64,000 nt of DNA from Anaeramoeba flamelloides (lineage: Eukaryota > Metamonada > Anaeramoebidae). Shown here piece after piece: positions 1 through 12,200 of the stretch. The stretch spans positions 6,033,501 to 6,097,500 of the forward strand of contig JANTQA010000063.1 in the NCBI GenBank assembly GCA_027625915.1, read 5' to 3'. The position numbers were made by a program, and so were the translations under genes. Positions within the stretch are counted from its first letter, which is position 1. Each line of letters begins with the position of its first letter. The notes below the pieces were generated by a model. The model did no database searches and was not told where the DNA came from. It was given only the letters and a program-made list of their open reading frames with translations.

Positions 1-884
1 TTTCTATCCACTCAAATTAAATATTATTTGTCTTCTAAAACAAAAATTTGGCTTAATTTCCATTTTAACAATAAAAAAATATTTTTGGGAAAGATATGTA
101 TTTTAAAACGCAGTGAAAAGTGATTTTTTACATCAGTTAGAACAGTTATTGAAATAAAAATTTATTTCAAGTTTTAGATTTTTCAGATTAGTTTATTATT
201 CACAGAAACAACAGAAATAACATAAATCTTCTAGGTTACAATAATTCCAAATTTTATCATTTTCAGATATTCTGTATAACTATTTTACAAATAATAAAAT
301 AGCAAAAGAGTTCAATTGACTCGTAAGAAATAAAAATCAAAAAATTAATCAAAATTCGAGATTCTGCTTGGCCCTTTCTAAAAATAATGAATTTATTCCA
401 AATTCTTAATTTATTATTTAAAAATAAAATTTTTCAGTTTTTTTCTTTTTTTTTACAAGATTTTTTAGTACAAGTTCATCAAATATGATCATGAATTCTA
501 AGAAAAATTTATTTCTAAAGAAATATTTTTTTTTATTATTTCTTTTTTAGTTTTACCCAACATTTTTAAACTTTACAATTTTCTCAATCTTTTAAGCTAT
601 TTAGAATTTCGTTTTTTTATTCAAGTTGACTTCTAAAAACCTTTCATAAATTATTCTGAAAAATAAATTAATTTTCCTTCATAATTTTCTAGAGTATTCT
701 GAACAAGAAGAGTAAGAAAATCTGAGAATAGACTAAAAAAAGAAACAAGGCTTTCCACACTTCATTTCAATTTCAATTTATGTTTGAAGACCTGGAAAAT
801 TTCTAACTTTGGCTTTCTCATCTGACTTTCAGAAAGGAGACTTTTTGGGATAGATTCAGATGTTTTATAATCCCTTTTTATATA
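1..884. other. AT-rich non-coding DNA, left edge
   Basis: No coding region or RNA gene is visible. Homopolymer T and A runs dominate and every frame closes quickly. A short less AT-biased patch near 760-860 does not translate into anything recognisable. Confidence 0.5.
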
Positions 885-887
885 TAA

Positions 888-1010
888 CTGTCAAATCTAA
901 AACCCGGAAATTTTCATAAACCCAGTAATCCCATTTTACTATTATTAGGATTGATCAAAAAAAATGGAATTACCGGGTTTATGAAAATTTCCCGGTTTTA
1001 GATTTGACAG
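888..1010. mobile_element. Short MITE, nearly all inverted repeat, TAA target duplication
   Basis: The element starts CTGTCAAATCTAAAACC and ends with its inverse. The two arms are about 50 bp, differ at only a few bases and are separated by about 23 bp. TAA flanks both sides (885-887 and 1011-1013). A 3-bp TWA duplication is typical of PIF/Harbinger elements, so a Harbinger-type non-autonomous element is the likely assignment. It has no coding capacity. The high arm identity suggests fairly recent insertion. Confidence 0.8.
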
Positions 1011-1013
1011 TAA

Positions 1014-1364
1014 GTATTGTAACCACAATGTAGAATATATTGAAACAATTAGTTTTTCGGCTTTTTTTGAAACTTTTCAATAGAAATAACACTAGTCTCT
1101 AAAATAAAAAAGTAGTAGATATAAAAATTTTTTTGAGGAAAAATTCAAAACAATGTAATTCGATTTTATTTAACTTCAAATGATTTTCTGAATTCTTCTT
1201 GTTTGTGATGAGACATTTTATATGCCATATGTATTATTCTCTTTTGATTTTTTTTTTTTTTTTCCTTTTTCCATGGATTTTTCACATTCCTTCTCTTTTA
1301 ATATACAATCCCCCAAAATAACTCACAATATGTATTTTTTAATATTTATTATAAAAAAATTTCA
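1014..1364. other. AT-rich spacer between MITE and LINE
   Basis: No gene is visible. The stretch contains long T runs (about 1245-1262) and no recognisable repeat. Confidence 0.4.
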
Positions 1365-4300
1365 TGTTTTTTTTTTTATTGTAATTTAAGGGAGGAGTTT
1401 AGAATTCCTCTTGTTTGCCCGAATTCCTAAACTTGAATTTAGAAATAGTATAATAGATTCAAACATAGTCTTATTATCTACTAAAGCTAATAAAGATATT
1501 GAATCTTGTTTATTAATAATATTATAAATATTATTATTATTTAAAATAAGTGAAAAATTATTTTTTTCTAATTCAGAAATCCAGATTTTCCGATTATTTT
1601 CATAGGCTGGGCAGTTCCAGAGAAAATGATCCAAATCTTCAATGATATCCAAATCTTTATTTATTTTACACAATTGACAAAATTGTGATTTATTTTTGTT
1701 CATAAAATAAGAATATCTATTAAGATAATTTGTATAATTTCTTAACTTTAGAATAGAAGTTGAACCCTTCCATTTTAAATATTTTTGCTGTTTGTTAATA
1801 TTTCCCTGTATCAAAATTATTTTCAAATACTTTTTGTACTTTCCAACTTGGACTATTTTTTAATTGATTAATTCTGTAAACTTCGAGTTCAGATTCTAAT
1901 TCTTTTTAAATTTCGAGCTTTCCAATTAATGTTTTCTGTTTCTTTTTCTCTGAAGGGGAGAAGATTTATTAATTTATCAAATCCCAAAATTTTTAATTTT
2001 TGAATTAATTTGAATTTTCTTTTTGTAAATTGTGATTCATGCCAAATCAATTTTTGCTTCAGTTTTATAGCTAAGTCTTGGGGAATGTGGGTTTATTAAA
2101 AGCGATTCTGCGATTTTCTTATTAATCCAAATATCAAGTTTTTTGAAATCAGATTCTTTAAAGTCAAATATCTCCAACCCATATAATAGTTGACTATGTA
2201 AAAACGGCTTTTAAAGAATTGAATTTTTAACCCATTAGAAAAATTCCTTTCTTTAAAAATATGTAGGATTTTTTCAAAATTATTATTGACCTTATCAAAG
2301 TTAAAGTTTAGATGAGTTTTTTTTATCTAACCAAATACCAAGATATAAAATTTCTTTTGGTATTAGGGTTTTTTTTGTTTTATCATCATTTGGATTCATT
2401 CCAAAATCTTTTATTATTTTATATATTTTTTGTAATTGATAATTTATTTCAATCATTGATCCCTTCATTATTAATATCAAATCATCAGCAAACATCTGTA
2501 CGTGTATTGCTAGTGAATTGATTTTTTCTAAAAGAAAATGAGAAATAAAACCAAATAATAGAGGAGATAATGGATCTCCTTGGTAAACACCTATTCCTTC
2601 CTTTGAGTAATAAGCAAGTAGAAACCTTTTTAAAATTTCATTTTTGATAAATTTTTTAATTGAGTGATAAATCAATGAATGATGAATAGAGTCAAAACAT
2701 TTTTGAATATCAATTGTAACTATATATACATTTTCATTTTTCTTTGTTTTTTCTATAATTTTTTTATATTTATATAATAAATTCAAAACAGCAATCCGTG
2801 TATCTAATTTTTTCTTAAATCCAAATTGTTTTTTTTGATACTATGTCCCAAGAATCTTGTATCCCAGCATATAATAATTTAAGAAAAAATCTTGGGAGTG
2901 TTTTGTTTATGGAAATGGGTCTATAATTAAGTGGGACCCCCTCATCTCCTGATTTATGAATGAATAATATATTTCTTTTTTTGATAAAATTAATATTTTT
3001 TTGAGAAATATCTTGTATCCAATTTAGAAATATTTTTTGAATTGTAATTAGAAAAATTTTCATAATTTAAATAAAATTCGTTACTTTGATTTTTTACTTG
3101 ATTTATAATGTTTAATTTTGTCAAAATCTTGAACTGATTTATTTTTCTGATATTTAATTAATTCTTCGATTTTGGCAACTGAGAATATTTCTTTAATTTC
3201 TAAATCAAATAAATTTTCTTTATCTAAATAATAATTTTTTATAAAATTTATTATATATTTTTTTGTTTTTTTACTTATTGATTTGACATAATTAAAATAG
3301 GATTTTTCCAAATTATTATTATTTAACATCATTTTTTTTTTGAAGATTCTCTTATCCGGCTAAGTTTTTTTCCAAAAATTATAATTACTTTCGAATTCCA
3401 TATTTATTTGATCAATTAGTTTTCGATACTTATTATTATTTCTATCTTTAATTTCTTTTATCAACTCTTTATTATCATAAACTCTGTTAATCAAACTAAA
3501 TAATTTTAATTCATTTTTAGGTATATTCAAAACTACTCTATCTTTCATTATAGATTGTTTTTTAAACTTTTTGAAGATAGATTCTGTTACTTTATAATTA
3601 TTATTTTTAAAAAATAGATTGAAATTTTTTTGAAAATTAAATACATCTTTTATACAATATGTTTTTTTAATTTCCCATTTTTTATTAATATTAAATTGAT
3701 TTAATATTGCGTTATGGTCACTAATTGTATTTTTTAATATAAATTGATTTATTTTTTTTTTAAAATTTTATTATTTGTGATGAAATAATCTAAATTGTTT
3801 TCATTCCGACTTGGTCTATTATTTGAAATTATTTTAAAATTATAAAGTGAAAATTGTTTAATTTGTATCTCATTTAAATTAAAATCACCCCCAATAATGG
3901 TTTTGTGGAATTGATATTGTTGTAAAATATTTTTAATTTTTTTATAAAAAACTAAATTTCTATCATATCTTTTATATAAATTAATTATAATATAATCTGT
4001 GAATTGTATCCCCATTATATCCGGATCTGGAACTAATATTTCTCTTGTAAAATCTTTAAAAATATTTTTTTACAATTATTAGTAAACCACCTTTTCTATT
4101 TTTATCACCATAAGATTTTTTAGTTATTGAGAAATAATTTATAAAATATGGCGTTTTTTGTAATTTTTTTTTCTTGAATTAAACAAATATCTATATTATA
4201 TTTTAATAAAAAAGATTCTAAAATTGCAATTTTATTTTTATCATTTAATCCCCGAATATTGAATGATAAGATTTTTATATTAATAAGTTTATCGTTATAT

Positions 4301-4470
4301 TCTCTTTTTTTTCCTTTTAGTAATAAAGATTTTTTATTTTTTTGAAAGTAAAAAATTTCATGTTTTTTGATTTTTATATTGTTTTTCACTTTCAATACAT
4401 TCTTATTTTTTTTGATTTTTGTTTTTAAATTCTCTGAAAGATTTTTTTTATTCTTACTCTTCCTTAAACA
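1365..4470 (-). mobile_element. Decayed non-LTR retrotransposon (LINE) with APE endonuclease, RT and zinc finger
   Basis: Read on the minus strand the order is endonuclease, reverse transcriptase, terminal zinc finger. The endonuclease region (about 4395-3749) shows FNIRGLNDKNK, DICLIQE and GGDFNLN. The RT region (about 3548-2301) shows YRPISINKT, IDIQKCFDSIHH (motif A), QGDPLSPLLF (motif B) and MFADDLILI (motif C). The C-terminal part (1826-1386) has a CxxC...DHFLWNCPAY finger of the kind that follows RT in many LINEs. The 3' end is marked by an A-rich tail (T run at about 1369-1381 on the plus strand). Reading frames are broken at least five times between these blocks, so it is not functional. 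No ORF1 is recognisable at the 5' end, near 4450-4470, upstream of MBF1. The clade was not determined. Confidence 0.9.
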
Positions 4471-4834
4471 AAAAAATTAAACTTTTACCTCCTCTAAATG
4501 AAATAACAAGAAAAATTACCAAACTTTTAAAATCTTAAGTCTTTGATTTCTTTATCAAAGGTTCTGGATTAGGAAATCTATTTTTATGAGACTGAATATT
4601 TTTGTGATCAAAAGTTTTTTTAGGATTTTTACTCTAAGAAATAGTTTTTTTTTACTGACAAGTTAATTTCTCTTTGTTGTGAGTTGCCAATCATATTTTT
4701 GGTCTCTAGTAATATTAAACCAATTGAATTTGAACAATAGGTCCAGATAATACATAGATTTTGGGAAATATAAAAAATAGTTTAAGATTTTCACTCTCCA
4801 TTTTTTTTTAATCAAATATTTTTATTACCAAAAA
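4471..4834. other. Spacer between LINE and MBF1
   Basis: AT-rich. It presumably holds the MBF1 promoter, since the gene starts at its right edge after a T run and the context ACCAAAAA before ATG. No specific promoter element can be supported. Confidence 0.4.
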
Positions 4835-5329
4835 ATGTCTTACGGGCAACAAGATTGGGGTGTTGTTAAAATTGGACAGGGGAGAGGCAGATCGAATCAA
4901 AAAAAAAAGCCAACCAAAAAACAAAAACAAGAGGCAATGAGATCAGGGAATGTTCAAGTAAGAAAGAAAAACACAAATGAAGGAAGGAAAATGTACCAAC
5001 TTGAGCACGACAACGAAGTCCGAAAACACAAAACACTTGGAGTAAGTGTCGGAAGAAAGATCTTACAGGCAAGAAACACAAAAAAGATTACCCAGAAGCA
5101 ATTAGCACAACAATGCAGTGTCAAAGTAAGTGTCATTAATGACTACGAAAGAGGAAAAGCCATCCCAGACAATCGTTTATTGACGAGAATGGAAAGGATT
5201 TTAGGAGTTTCTCTTCGTGATGGTTCTAAAAAAAAAACAACAACTTCCACCTCTAAATCTGGTCGGGGACGAGGAAGAGGAAGTGGTAAAAATAAAAAAG
5301 ACAGAAGAAATAAAAGTCGACAATATTAA
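4835..5329 (+). CDS. MBF1: Multiprotein bridging factor 1 (MBF1/EDF1)
   Basis: The 164-aa single-exon protein opens with the N-terminal MBF1 domain (MSYGQQDWGVVKIG, then a basic QKKKPTKKQKQEAMRSG segment). A Cro/C1-type helix-turn-helix follows at about residues 68-128 (VGRKILQARNTKKITQKQLA, INDYERGKAIPDN, LTRMERILGV), which matches the conserved core of the family. MBF1 bridges TBP and DNA-bound activators in the nucleus. Its homologues also act on colliding ribosomes; both roles are family knowledge. The C-terminus is unusual, with a Ser/Thr-Lys linker and an RGRGRGSGKNK tail ending in SRQY, so it is somewhat longer than the roughly 148-aa animal protein. The first ATG of the frame is used and lies in an A-rich context. 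The stop is TAA. Confidence 0.96.
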   Translation: MSYGQQDWGVVKIGQGRGRSNQKKKPTKKQKQEAMRSGNVQVRKKNTNEGRKMYQLEHDNEVRKHKTLGVSVGRKILQARNTKKITQKQLAQQCSVKVSVINDYERGKAIPDNRLLTRMERILGVSLRDGSKKKTTTSTSKSGRGRGRGSGKNKKDRRNKSRQY

Positions 5330-6963
5330 CTCATTTGTGTTGAGCTTGATCACAAAAAAACTTTTGAATTCTGATGATCTTCAATTCGTTTTTTTCCTCT
5401 TTTTTTTCAAAGAATATGTTTCTTTTGATATTGTTCTAAGATATTGGATTTTAATATTTCATTTTTTTTTGAAACCAAAACCTTACTTTTTTCATTTCTG
5501 TGATACTAATAAAATCCATTAATTTTTTAAAAAAAGAAAGAGATTACAAAATTTGTGAACTCAAATAAATTTACTCTTAATTGTTAAAGATTTTTTTTTC
5601 TTTTTACGAAATGATCAATTGTTCCACCAAATATTCTGATTTTTTTATTTTTTTTAACTTGATGAATAAAAACGTTTCGTGGCTTTAAATATAATACCCA
5701 CCTCCTTTTTTTAATTTTTTGTTTTGAATTTCTTCTTTTTTTTAGTTATTGTTCCGTTGATCAAAAACCAAAAAAAACAAAAAGAAATATTTATTGAGAT
5801 TTTCTTTTTGCTTATTTTACTTTTTTTGTATATTATTGTCTTATTTAAAAAACTCACTTTTAAAAAAAAATTTTTTTGATAGATATAAGTTTTTAAAAAA
5901 ATAAAAAGAAATCTCAAAATTTTCAAAATTGATAAAAAGAGCTCTTTACGATCAGTCCAAGAAATTGTTGAGATAATTAAAGATCGATTTCTCTTCTTAA
6001 ATATTTTTATTTTCATATCCCTTTTCCTTCTTCTTTTACATTATCATTTTGCTTCTCTTTTAATATTTAATCTCCCAAAATGAAAATTTCTTATTTGTTC
6101 AGATTCAAGATCCATTTTGTAGAACTTTTATTAAAATTAATATTTAGTACTAGACGTTTCATATATCACCAATTATTCAGTCATATTTTCTGAAAAAAAA
6201 GTTAATTTGGAATTAAACCCAACCTTTTTTTTTTTTTTTTTTCAATTTGACTTTTTGTTAAAAAAAAAGTATCAAAAATAAAAAATTGAAAAAAAAGGGA
6301 TCAAAAAAAAATAAATAAAAACAAAAATAGAGAAAAATAAATTTAAAAAAAAGCAATACAAAAATTAATAAAAATGTTAATAATCTCGTAAAATTTAAAA
6401 ATTTGTTTTTGATAAATATCCGAGACAAAACCTGAAAATTCAACCATCAATAACATTATAAAGCGAATCAAAATTTTTGAAAAATAGTTTACCATGTTTT
6501 TGAACATATTTTTTCAATATATCAAATTGAACGTCTCTAAAAAAAAAAAAAAAAAAAATTTCACCTTTCACAGAAATTTGCTTTACAATTTATTAATAAT
6601 TTGATATTATTTCCAAAAAAATATCTCTGAAAAATTTATTTTACAAAATAAATAAAATCAAAATTTAAATAACCGGAAATTAAAAATAAATGGAATGAAT
6701 CAACAAATAAAAAAATCTAATAATTTTATTTTAGTTTTTTAAAAAAATAGAGAATATAATATAAATCCAATATCCCCTCTTAAATCCCCGATTATTTTTT
6801 ATGATGGATTATTTATATTTTTTCAAAAGTATTATAATAAAATTTTTATTTGATTATTTTTCTCTTTAATCAAGAAGAATAAAAAAAAAAAAAATGAAAA
6901 AAGGAGAAAGAATTAAATTTCATTGTAATATGTATGAAGAAAAAAATCAATATATCTCCAAAA
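5330..6963. other. AT-rich intergenic region between MBF1 and RRP1
   Basis: This is the region between the convergent MBF1 (plus) and RRP1 (minus) genes. Only low-complexity frames made of F, K, I and N are present (for example about 5711-6016 and 6258-6443). Long homopolymers occur at 6228-6242 and 6540-6558. No repeat family seen elsewhere in the window was recognised here. Confidence 0.5.
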
Positions 6964-9900
6964 TTAATCGCTATCAGTTTCTTCAGTAAAAATATTAAAA
7001 ATTTTTTTCTTGGTATTATTCCTTCTTCTTTTAGAATTTTTTTCTTTAAAAGTGTGAGATCTCTTTTTGCTAACAATTTTATTCTTTGTTTTTGGTAATT
7101 TTTTCGCTTTTTGTTTTTGTTCTGGTTTGTTTTTTTTTTTTGCTTTCTTTTTTTCAATTTGTTTTTTTATTATTATTGTCTCATCTTCTGAATCTTCCGA
7201 ATCTTCAAAATCTTCCGAATCTTCAAAATCTTCCGAGTCTTCAAAATCCACAGATTTTTCAAAATCTTCTGAATCTTCTGAAGATAGATTGTTTAAATAA
7301 TCTTCCGAGTAATATTCGGAATCACTAGTATCGGGGTCGTTTATTGTGTCAAATGTTGATAACACAGACATTGCATAATCTGGATATTGTTTCAATAATT
7401 TATTTCTATATAAATTACTGATGAAATAGCTATATTTTTTATTAATACTTTTGATTTCTTTGTCAGAAGTGATTTCAAAAATTTGTTTTTCAAGATAAAT
7501 CATTAGTTTTTTTAATTCTTCTTTTTCGCTGATAAAAAGTTTAATTTTTTCTTTTGTAATTCCAGAAATATATGAATATTCATTTTCTATGATGCTTGTA
7601 AAAATTTCTGATTCAAGTTTTTTTAAGACTCTTTTATTTTTTGAAGTTTTTAACAAAATTAAAAAAATGTTAAGTAGTGGGTTGATCGTCTATTCATAGG
7701 GTAAGAAATAAAAAAATAAATTAACAAATTAATAAATTAGATAACAAATAAAAAAAATAAGATAACAAATAAAAAAGTAGAATTAGATTTAATTAAATGT
7801 TAATGAATTGTGGTTTATAAAAGAGAAAGGGTAAGTAGATGATATGTTTTATGTGGATAAACAATAATAAGAAGAAGAGTCAATTTGTTTGGTTGGATTT
7901 GTAAGCAAAAAAATCAAAGAAAAGTTATAATCTATTTCAGGATCTTGTGATTTTTGTAATACTTTTAATCTGAACAAAAAGGTGTACTTGGTTTGTTATC
8001 TCACTGTTGAGAGAAAAATGTTGGAAAGAGAAAAATAGTTGGATAGCAATTTTAATTGGGAACATTACTGAAAACGATTTTTAATTTCTTTCGTTTGTGA
8101 AATAACTAAAGAAAATAGCAATAATCTACTTATTAGAAGAACGATTAATGTAATTCTACTTTTTCAAAACCTTATCTCTTATAATCTAAAGCAAGTTTAA
8201 AAATTACCATTTTCAGAATTAATAGTAAACTTTACTACAACTTGGATTTTTGTTTAAAATAGAATGATCTACTTTAGTTATCAACCATTCAAATGAGTAT
8301 TCTACACACACCACAGATTAATGAACTTTTAACACATTTAAACCTGGATTTATATAAAATTCACCAAGTTATCAATAGGATTTGATTTTCAATTTTACTA
8401 ATGTTCCCAATTAAAAATGCTGTCCAACCATTTTTCTGTGTCAAACATTTTTCTCTCAACAGTATTCTAATTTTTTTTTTTTTTCAGTGGTATTTATAAA
8501 GCTGAGTTAATCTTATAGTAATTCTTCTTTAAAATCCTTTCTTGGGTTTTGAATTTTAAATTGGTACTAATTTTCACTGTATCTTCTTTTGTTTTGACTA
8601 CTTTTTTCTTTAAACTAATATTGGTTAAAGTAACAAATTGAAATCCAGGATCTCATTTGCTTTGTAACCAGTGTCTTTGTGTTGCTGTTCAGATTGTTGA
8701 TCTCTTGGTTTAAAATTGATATTCTAAATGAAAGAAATTTCTTTAATAATTTAAAAAAGAAAGAGAATTAGATAAAAATTCAATCAAATTTAAATTTCAA
8801 ATCCCTTTGGACAAACAAGAGAAAAGAATAGTTTTTTTATATTATAAAAGGGATAAATTTTGGGTTCTACTTTGTTGTAGAAAGAATTTTTGAAATTGGA
8901 AGCACCAAGAAACAACCTGATCAGATTTTTGCAATTATAGTTATAAACGAATTGTCATAAGTAAAATTTGATCTCAAAGTTCATTTAGGAAGTTTAATTT
9001 AATCTCATCCGAAAGTATCACTTCTAATTAGTTTTTTTCAAGATCTTTGGGTTTTTTTAAGACTCGTATTAGTAAAATATTTTGGTAACTTGAAATAAAA
9101 ATTATCATTTCTTGATTGATCGAAAAATAATAATAAATAAAAGATATAGTTGTTGTTGATCCAACATAAGAAATCCATTTTTCTTATGTTGGAAAAATGA
9201 TATTAACCACACCAAACAAAGTATAGTTTCTTGACCAAGATCAAACAAACACTTTCTTGGTTGGTCGTTTCTTAAATGGAACATATACAATTATGAATTT
9301 TACTTTTTGGTGGGATTTCCAAAAAAAAATATTACATAATCACGTAACCAAAATAAAAATTTTTTAAAAGTGAGTTTGTCAAATAAGACAATAAGACGCA
9401 ATCTTTCCCACTGATTTTTTTTGGTTCCAAAAATAATCCGATCAAAATTTTTATCATCTTGTTTTTTGTGAAGACTACAAAAAAAAGAAAAAAATAAAAA
9501 GAAAAAAAAATCAAAGAGGAAATAAAAGATGAATTTACCTCAGAAGTTGGTTTAACTTGTCTCATTTCTTCTAAAAATATATCAATTATGTGTAATGCAA
9601 CACCATTTGTTCCAGTACCAAAAGCATGTTCAAGGTTTTTTTCATGAAACAAAACAATTTCTTTTTCACCATATTCCTCATTTTTGACTAATAACAAGAA
9701 TTGGTGGATTGACTTTCTAATTAAGGCATAGAATTTATTAACCCTATATTTGTCAAGAAGGTTCCATTCACGAACCATGGTTTTTACAAAAGCAACCCAA
9801 TATTTTAAAGTTGCCTCGTAGTTTGGTAGCTGGTGAAGAAGTTTTGCTAATCGCTCCGCTAGCTCTAATTGGATTTCCCATTTGTCAGATAACCACAAAG

Positions 9901-10045
9901 CATAAAACATTCCTTTCCATAGTTTTAAATATTCCAAATCATTATGTTCAATTTTGAGATATTTTTGGAGTCTTTTAACAGCCCTTTCACGTACGTACAG
10001 CAATGGTGCACCAAGATCTCGTGGTTTAACTTCAAATTCAGTCAT
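6964..10045 (-). CDS. RRP1: RRP1/Nop52 ribosomal RNA processing protein, two exons
   Basis: Exon 1 is 10045-9539 (169 aa) and exon 2 is 7689-6964, giving 410 aa. Exon 1 carries the Nop52 core: YVRERAVKRLQKYL, LKLWKGMFYALWLSDKW, FVKTMVREWNLLDKYRVNKF, NGVALHIIDIFLEEM. It ends GAG^GTAAAT. Exon 2 enters after AATAG in phase 0 and continues the same helical domain (NPLLNIFLILLKTSKNKRVL, then KKLESEIFTSIIEN), where family members have LAKTKDKVLLKRI-like sequence. Next comes an acidic tract of SEDFED-type repeats (an imperfect 18-bp tandem at about 7196-7260) and a Lys-rich tail, as expected of a nucleolar protein. RRP1 functions in maturation of 27S pre-rRNA and the 60S subunit in yeast. The 1849-nt intron (9538-7690) contains a MITE. 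Confidence 0.88.
8004..8462. mobile_element. Non-autonomous inverted-repeat transposon inside RRP1 intron
   Basis: The left end reads CTGTTGAGAGAAAAATGTT and the right end is the inverse of CTGTTGAGAGAAAAATGTTT. Similarity between the arms extends about 70 bp with scattered mismatches, including the shared AATTGGGAACATTA. The 320-bp centre is AT-rich and codes for nothing. No clear target duplication is seen, so the superfamily is unassigned. Confidence 0.75.
9161..9192. repeat. Perfect 12-bp stem, 8-nt loop hairpin
   Basis: CCAACATAAGAA at 9161-9172 is exactly complementary to 9181-9192, with an 8-nt loop. It lies in the RRP1 intron. It may be the remnant of a tiny foldback element; no function is assigned. 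Confidence 0.7.
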
Positions 10046-11335
10046 TTTTGTGAGAAAAATTCAAATTTACAAAAAATGATTTCTATTTGGGTTATCTTTG
10101 AGAAATTATAACAACAATTGTGAGTGGGGTGCTTAATATATATATATAAAAGCTAATTTAAAGGATCCTCAATATATATATTTTTTTGTTGATAATATTT
10201 CTTTTAGGAAAATATAACTTTGATCTATTTTTTTTACCCAAGATAAAAAAAGAATTATTTTCACAAAGATACTATTAAACCAGATAAAACACATTTTATT
10301 ATCTATTCCAAGATTTAGATGTATGAGTTTTCATTTTTAATAGAATTTCGTTTTTCCAATTGATATTTTCTGAAAATAAATCAGATCCTCTTATATATGG
10401 ATTACAAGAAAAATAAAAGAAAATATGCAAAATATTTTTATTATATGAAATTTTACTTTTCATAATTTCAGAGAATCTGTATGATTGTACATATAACTTT
10501 AGAAATTTAGTTTTATTTAAAAATACAAGAATATTAAACCAAAATTTTGAATTACTGAAGATGAGAAAAAAATATTATTTGACCTTTATTATCAAATATT
10601 AATTAAATTTATTTCTTTTTCAATTTCAAAAAAATAGTATTAATTCAAATTTATAATCATAAAAAAAATGAATAATTACTTTTAAATAACTTATTTAAAT
10701 AATAAAAATTAATTATTTTCATCCCAGGTATTTGCAAATAAGCATTCGATACTTTTAATTCTTGTTTTATTCCTAACACAGCTGAAAAAGTTAATCTTGG
10801 GTTAGTAATTATTGATTAAAAATAATCAAATTAAAAGATCATTTCTTTAAATTATATAAGTTGCATTTTTCAGTTATTAAAAAAATATTTTGGGAGACTT
10901 TTTTAATTTATTGGTTTGATTATTTTTCTTGTATTTTTTTCTTCAAAAAAAAAAAAAAAAAATGGATTCAACTATTCTTTTAACAAAAGAAATTATATTT
11001 TTTTACAAGTTTAAAATTTTTATTGTTTTTTTTTTCAAGTTAATTAACTAAATTTCATGAAAAAAATTTTCAAATACTGATTATTTTCATCCAATTTGAT
11101 TTATGAATTCCAAGAATTATGGTAAAAATATTTTAAAAAGAAAAATTTTATAAGATTTTTTAAAGATTTTTATAACAATTTAAGGCTATTTCAATAAAAA
11201 AAATATTTCATAAAACTATATTAAAAAATATTAAAAGTCACATCAATACTTTCTTTCAAAAATATATGTTTATTACTTTAAAATTGCGGTATGTTGTAGA
11301 AAAAAAATATATTTTTTGAGATAAAACAATTAATA
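10046..11335. other. Intergenic DNA upstream of RRP1
   Basis: The first 150 bases upstream of the RRP1 ATG include a (TA)n run at about 10137-10147. The rest is AT-rich with no coding region or repeat that I could match. Confidence 0.4.
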
Positions 11336-11640
11336 TATTAACAGAGTATATATCAAAAAAGGTTATATCAAAGCACCGAGTTGTAATCATGAGTAAATTA
11401 CGGGTCTTTAATGGGTTTTAATAGTTTAAGAAGAAAATATGAATTTTGGAAATTTTCCAAACGGAAATCATTTTTTCACATTTTTTTTTTATTTTTTACT
11501 TCTTTTTTGACACATAATTTATTTGTAAATTATTTTTTACATTGCAAGATCGATATTAAACTTGGTAAAAAAGTGTTATTTCATTTTTTTTTAATTCGGA
11601 AGGGTAAAAATAAATTTCCTCTTACAGCATTTAGTATTTT
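11336..11640 (+). repeat. Dispersed repeat E, copy 1
   Basis: This segment aligns with 55980-56290. Both share a GTTGTA block, TTAATGGGTTT / TTAAAGGGTTT, GAATTTTGGAAATTTT / TAATTTTGGAAATTTT, a TTTTTCACATTTTT block and GCAAGATC. Similarity continues past the stop codon of any frame, so a repeated element is more likely than a conserved gene. A 96-aa frame at 11411-11701 is F/K/I-rich and is not treated as a gene. Confidence 0.55.
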
Positions 11641-12004
11641 TAATTTTTTTTTTTTTTTGATTAGAATATCAATAGATTTACTAAACAAAAACAAAAAGTG
11701 ATAAAAAACATTGGCTGTTGATTGTACTCTACGATACTTGATGGAACTTCCCTATTTTCCAAATTTTTGTTTATGAATTTGAATAAAGAGTCATAATTTC
11801 ACTATCATTAACTAATAGTAAAATGAATAATGGGTCTTAATTTTGAATAATATCAAAGATATTATTCTTTAATATTTTTTTTTATTTGGATTAATTCTTT
11901 TTTCAAAATGTTTTTTTTATTTTAGAATGATCATTAGTTATAGAAAAAAAAAACGGATATATTCAAAGATTTACATATTGGATTCAACGTTTACATAAGC
12001 TGAA

Positions 12005-12125
12005 TTTTTTTTTTTTATTTTATTCTTATTATAAACATAAGAATATCTGTTTAGGTAATTTATTACATTTTTAAATTTTAAAATATACTTTGAGCCTACA
12101 TATTTTAGATATTTTCATTTTTTTA
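12005..12125 (-). mobile_element. LINE 3' fragment
   Basis: On the minus strand it translates as KYLKYVGSKYILKFKN followed by YLNRYSYVYNK. This matches the segment before the C-terminal zinc finger of the LINEs at 1.4 kb (KYLKWKGSTSILKLRN, YLNRYSYF) and 60.5 kb. Only about 120 bp are recognisable. Confidence 0.7.
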
Positions 12126-12200
12126 AAAAAATGGATATTAGAAAAAAAATTTCAGGTCATTTTGGCTGAAACAAAGTAAATTGATTGATGTATCTTTATA
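12126..12200. repeat. Terminal piece of a D-family MITE
   Basis: The sequence around TTTTGGCTGAAACAAAGT is the inverse of the D-family terminus found at 30861 (CTGTTTCAGTCAAAGG) and 57240. The matching other end was not found nearby, so this is a solo or truncated end. Confidence 0.45.

Larger units (their letters stand above)
7690..9538 (-). other. Long intron of RRP1 (1849 nt)
   Basis: The boundaries are GTAAAT and AATAG on the minus strand and both flanks are in phase 0. It contains an inverted-repeat element at 8004-8462 and a perfect 12-bp-stem hairpin at 9161-9192. A spurious frame continues from exon 1 into the intron down to 9332, so taking the open frame alone would give a wrong C-terminus. 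Confidence 0.8.

Noticed and set aside
5711-6443. Minus-strand ORFs between MBF1 and RRP1
   Set aside because: They consist almost only of F, I, K, L and S from A/T runs.
9332-9538. C-terminus of RRP1 by read-through, or by an 81-nt intron joined at 9457
   Set aside because: The frame stays open and the 81-nt version gave a superficially plausible LEPKKISGKD segment, but joining to 7689 instead gives an extended, much better RRP1 match and a nucleolar tail.
11411-11701. 96-aa ORF
   Set aside because: F/K/I-rich frame in a repeated segment with no homology.
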